Origin: Candidatus Eiseniibacteriota bacterium
GTDB taxonomy: Bacteria; Eisenbacteria; RBG-16-71-46; CAIMUX01; WJJG01
Length of the DNA stretch: 34,603 nt
NCBI GenBank assembly: GCA_023129715.1
Contig: JAGMBO010000012.1
Coordinates: 1 to 34,603 of the forward strand
Reading direction: 5' to 3'
Positions 31,327-34,603 of this stretch are shown one piece after another (position 1 is the first letter of the stretch; each line of letters begins with the position of its first letter). The translations under genes were made by a program, and so were the position numbers. The notes beneath the pieces are model-generated. The model saw nothing but the letters and a program-made list of their open reading frames with translations. It did no database searches and had not been told where the DNA came from.

Positions 31327-34300
31327 AGACCAACGACGCGCGCGGTCCGATCGCCTGGATGGCCCGGAATCACGTGACGGCGAACGTCCTCATGATGGTG
31401 CTCCTGGTGGGCGGGCTCTTCACGACGACGCGCATCAAGCAGGAGGTCTTCCCCGAGTTCTCCCTCGACATGGTATCGGTGTCGGTGGCTTATCCGGGAG
31501 CATCGCCGGAGGAGGTCGAGCAGGGGATCGTCCTGGCGGTCGAGGAGGCGATTCGCGGTATCGACGAAATCAAGGAGGTCGAGGCGACGGCGCGCGAGGG
31601 CATGGGGATCGTCAACGCCGAACTGCACACCGGCGTGGATGCACAGAAGGCCTACCAGGAGATCGATCAGGAGGTTGCGCGCATTGTGACGTTCCCCAGG
31701 GACGCCGAGGAGCCGCAGGTCAAGCTGGAGAGCCGCCGCCGCCGCGTTCGCGAACTCACGCTCTACGGGGAGATTGATGAGCTGGTCCTGCGCGAGCTGG
31801 CCGAAGAAGTCCGCGATCGACTTCTGCAATCCCCGGGGATCACTCAGGTCGACCTGCTGGGCGTCCGCCGGCTCGAGATCCATGTCGAGATCCCGCAGGA
31901 GAACCTGCGCGCATACGGGCTGACCCTCGAGGGCGTGGCGAACACGATCTCCGCCTCGGCGCTGGAGCTGCCCGGTGGTTCCATACGAACAGACGGGGGC
32001 GAGATCCTCCTGCGCGTCACCGAGCGCCGGGACTGGGCCGAGGAGTTCGCCGAGCTACCGCTGATCACGACGGCCACCGGGTCCCGGTTGCGGCTGGGTG
32101 AGATCGGTCGGGTGCGGGAGGGTTTCGAGGAGACCAACATCGAACGCCAGTTCAAGGGCCTGCCCTGCGTGAGTATCGAGGTCTATAGCACCGCGAACCA
32201 GACCCCGGGCGGCGTGGCGGATGCCGTGGATGAGATCCTGGTGGATATCCGCGCCGCCCTTCCACCGGGTGTCGCGATTGCGATTACCAACGACATGGCC
32301 GACATGTACGCGCAGCGGCTGACCCTACTGCTCAAGAACGCATTTATCGGTCTCGTGCTGGTGCTGATCCTGCTGGGGCTGTTCCTCGATCTGCGCCTGG
32401 CCTTCTGGGTAACGATGGGCATTCCGATCTCGTTTCTGGGAGGACTGCTCTTCCTTCCTTGGCTGGGCGTGACGATCAACATGGTCTCGATGTTCGCATT
32501 CATCGTGGCGTTGGGCATCGTCGTCGATGATGCCATCGTTGCTGGTGAGAACATCTACGAGTATCGGCAGCGCGGGATGGGATTTCTGCCGGCCGCCATC
32601 CAGGGCGCGCGAGATGTAGCCGTGCCGATCACCTATGCGATTCTCACCAACATCGTAGCCTTCCTGCCGCTGGCTTTCATCCCCGGCGTGATGGGCAAGA
32701 TCTGGATCTCCATACCGATCGTCGTAATCACTGTCTTCGTCATCTCCTGGGTCGAGGCCCTCTTCATCCTGCCGGCCCACCTGACGGACGCGGGCCGCCG
32801 GCGACGGGGCCGGATCGAACGCTGGATTGCCGCGCGGCAGACGCGCTTTGCCGAGGGACTGCAGCGCTTCATCCGGGGGCCCTACGCTCGGCTGCTGAGC
32901 CTGAGCTTGCGTAATCGCGCCGTGACCGTGGCGATAAGCCTGGCCGTGCTCATGGTCGTCTTGGCGTACGCCATGAGTGGGCGCATGGGGTTTACCCTGA
33001 TGCCCAGGACGGAATCCGACTTCGCCATCGCCACGGCCGTGCTGCCCTATGGTACCCCCGAGAAAAGCGTGCGGGAGGTCCGTGATGAGGTCGTGGCCGC
33101 GGCGTGCCGGGTCGTCGCCGCGCATGGCGGTGATCGCTTGAGCACCGGGATCCTGACCGCGGTCAACGAGAATCAGGTCGAGATCACCGTGTATCTGACG
33201 GATCCCGATGAGCGACCGATCAGCACCTCCCAATTCAGTCGGCAGTGGCGGCAGGCAGTCGGGACGTTGTCTGGCCTGGAGCGGCTGCGCTTCGAAACAG
33301 ACCGCCGTGGGATCGGAGGCGGAGCGTCTTTCACCGTGGAATTGGCGCACCGTGACATCGATGTCCTCGATCAGGCTAGCGCATCTCTAGCGGCGAGTTT
33401 GCGGGAGTTCAGCTACACGCGTGACATTGACGACGGTTACAGCCCAGGCAAGGAACAGCTCGACTTCCGCATCCGAGCCGAGGGTCGCGCACTGGGGCTG
33501 ACGGCCAGCGACATTGCCCGACAGGTGCGGTCCGCGTTCTATGGCGCCCAGGCGCTGCGCCAGCAACGGGGGCGCAACGAGGTTCGTCTGTTGGTGCGCC
33601 TCCCCGAGTCGCAGCGCACTCATGCGGCCGATGTGGAGAAGCTGCTGATTCGCACGCCGCGCGGGACCTGGGTCCCGCTGATGGAAGTGGCCGAGGTCGG
33701 GTACGGGCACGCCTACACGACCATCGCCCGACGGGATGGGCGACGAACGGTCAGTGTGACCTGTAACGTCGATCCGGAGGAGCAGACTTCAACGGTGCAG
33801 ACCTCACTCATGGAGGACGGGCTGCCTCAACTGGCCCTCAACTACCCTGGGTTGACCTATTCCTTCCAGGGGCGCCAAGCCGAAATGCAGGAGAGCCTGG
33901 CGGCACTGGCCGGGGGATTCACCCTCGCCATGCTGGCCGCATTCGCACTGCTGGCGATTCCGTTTCGCAGCTACAGTCAACCGCTGGTGATCATGGTGGC
34001 CATCCCGTTCGGTATCGTGGGGGCCGTCTTCGGGCATCTGATCATGGGCTACTCGTTGAGTGTGATGAGTATGATGGGTGTCGTCGCCCTCTCAGGCGTG
34101 GTCATCAACGATTCGCTGGTCCTGATCGATCAGGCCAACCGGCTGCGTCGCGAGGGGGCGACCGCTGTTGAGGCCATCCAGCAAGCCGGCCGGCGCCGCT
34201 TCCGACCGATCCTGCTCACGACTCTGACGACCTTCGGCGGCCTTGCGCCGATGATCTTCGAGACCTCACGCCAGGCGCGTTTCATGATCCCGATGGCATT

Positions 34301-34466
34301 GTCGCTGGGATTCGGGATTCTGTTCGCCACCGTGATCACACTGCTGCTGGTCCCCAGCCTGTACATGCTGCTGGAGGATCTGCGCGGTCTCTTCCGACGG
34401 ACGTCGGGAGACGAGTACACCGATGTCGGAATTGCGGGGAAGGGCGCGGTGCCGCAGACGGGCTGA
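31323..34466 (+). CDS. RND-family efflux pump inner-membrane subunit (1047 aa)
   Basis: Third RND pump, from a different subgroup than the two upstream. The start at 31323 overlaps the adaptor stop (ATGA). The N-terminus MKTNDARGPIAWMARNHVTANVLMMVLLVGG is typical of the NolG/HAE1-like group that pairs with a TetR and a NodT-type factor. TM4 carries a full D402-D403 pair (IVVDDAIVAGENIYEYR), as in AcrB. TM10 reads GVVINDSLVLIDQANRLRREG, with Asn-Asp where AcrB has the relay lysine region. Porter domains are of standard size, and the TM6-TM7 linker is normal (DAGRRRRGRIERW...). The protein ends with a short polar tail. Last gene of the operon. Substrate unknown; hydrophobic toxicants or lipids are typical. 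Confidence 0.95.
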   Translation: MKTNDARGPIAWMARNHVTANVLMMVLLVGGLFTTTRIKQEVFPEFSLDMVSVSVAYPGASPEEVEQGIVLAVEEAIRGIDEIKEVEATAREGMGIVNAELHTGVDAQKAYQEIDQEVARIVTFPRDAEEPQVKLESRRRRVRELTLYGEIDELVLRELAEEVRDRLLQSPGITQVDLLGVRRLEIHVEIPQENLRAYGLTLEGVANTISASALELPGGSIRTDGGEILLRVTERRDWAEEFAELPLITTATGSRLRLGEIGRVREGFEETNIERQFKGLPCVSIEVYSTANQTPGGVADAVDEILVDIRAALPPGVAIAITNDMADMYAQRLTLLLKNAFIGLVLVLILLGLFLDLRLAFWVTMGIPISFLGGLLFLPWLGVTINMVSMFAFIVALGIVVDDAIVAGENIYEYRQRGMGFLPAAIQGARDVAVPITYAILTNIVAFLPLAFIPGVMGKIWISIPIVVITVFVISWVEALFILPAHLTDAGRRRRGRIERWIAARQTRFAEGLQRFIRGPYARLLSLSLRNRAVTVAISLAVLMVVLAYAMSGRMGFTLMPRTESDFAIATAVLPYGTPEKSVREVRDEVVAAACRVVAAHGGDRLSTGILTAVNENQVEITVYLTDPDERPISTSQFSRQWRQAVGTLSGLERLRFETDRRGIGGGASFTVELAHRDIDVLDQASASLAASLREFSYTRDIDDGYSPGKEQLDFRIRAEGRALGLTASDIARQVRSAFYGAQALRQQRGRNEVRLLVRLPESQRTHAADVEKLLIRTPRGTWVPLMEVAEVGYGHAYTTIARRDGRRTVSVTCNVDPEEQTSTVQTSLMEDGLPQLALNYPGLTYSFQGRQAEMQESLAALAGGFTLAMLAAFALLAIPFRSYSQPLVIMVAIPFGIVGAVFGHLIMGYSLSVMSMMGVVALSGVVINDSLVLIDQANRLRREGATAVEAIQQAGRRRFRPILLTTLTTFGGLAPMIFETSRQARFMIPMALSLGFGILFATVITLLLVPSLYMLLEDLRGLFRRTSGDEYTDVGIAGKGAVPQTG

Positions 34467-34603
34467 TCCGCCCGACGCGCTGCAGCTCGCCGCTCGCCGA
34501 GGCGCCAGCGCGCTGATCTGCTCTCTGCCGCAGCCGGTGATGGAGAACCGCCCCGGGGCGAAACCAGGGAGGTGGCGAGCCAGGGGCCCCACCCCACCCC
34601 CCC
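34467..34603. other. Right edge, no gene seen
   Basis: This GC-rich stretch after the last pump gene holds a short perfect palindrome (cgccccggggcg, 34549-34560) and ends in C-rich sequence. No T-tract terminator and no gene start are visible before the window ends. Confidence 0.5.

Overview
The window is about 34.6 kb of high-GC bacterial DNA with tightly packed genes, GGAGG-type ribosome binding sites, tricorn-type proteolysis, three RND pumps and two secreted beta-propeller proteins that end in FlgD-like Ig sorting domains. No rRNA, tRNA, transposase, integrase or CRISPR array is visible. Those sorting domains, together with the tricorn-family protease and high GC, suggest an uncultivated lineage near the FCB superphylum (Eisenbacteria/Krumholzibacteriota-like). 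This placement is inference, because no marker gene is present.

Layout. 77-955 (-): GNAT acetyltransferase. 1133-2920 (+): secreted FG-GAP/VCBS propeller. 3012-6736 (-): a two-gene nitric-oxide sensing unit, H-NOX then a hybrid histidine kinase whose N-terminus looks like the HNOBA domain of soluble guanylate cyclase. The kinase carries two receiver domains, a cysteine-bearing hexapeptide-repeat linker and an Hpt domain. 6989-10163 (-): MacB/LolD-type ABC ATPase, FtsX-type permease and an NAD-dependent epimerase in one operon. 10441-13827 (+): exported tricorn-like protease. 13977-15558 (-): B12-type radical SAM protein, apparently split by a frameshift at a run of seven G. 15863-23857 (+): lipoprotein periplasmic adaptor and two different RND pump subunits, without an outer-membrane factor. 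24259-25017 (+): exported SdrD/SpaA-like protein. 25114-25938 (-): second GNAT. 26361-27536 (+): exported seven-repeat propeller. 27879-34466 (+): TetR, OprM-type outer-membrane lipoprotein, periplasmic adaptor and RND pump. All three junctions of this last operon are ATGA overlaps, and a perfect inverted repeat sits in its promoter.

How the genes fit together. The H-NOX should pass NO occupancy to the partner kinase and then through an internal His-Asp-Asp-His relay to a response regulator that lies outside the window. The TetR operon is a self-contained, probably autoregulated tripartite efflux system. The first RND cluster resembles heteromeric MdtBC-type pumps and must borrow an outer-membrane channel, possibly the one at 28556.

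A second theme is local tandem duplication. Repeats with units of roughly 14-16, 32, 17, 34 and 38 bp sit at gene borders, and several overlap start or stop signals. In-frame 18-bp and 27-bp repeats build low-complexity protein segments. The best candidates for something undescribed are the Cys-hexapeptide linker in the H-NOX-associated kinase, the seven-repeat propeller family, and the large insertion between TM6 and TM7 of the first RND subunit.
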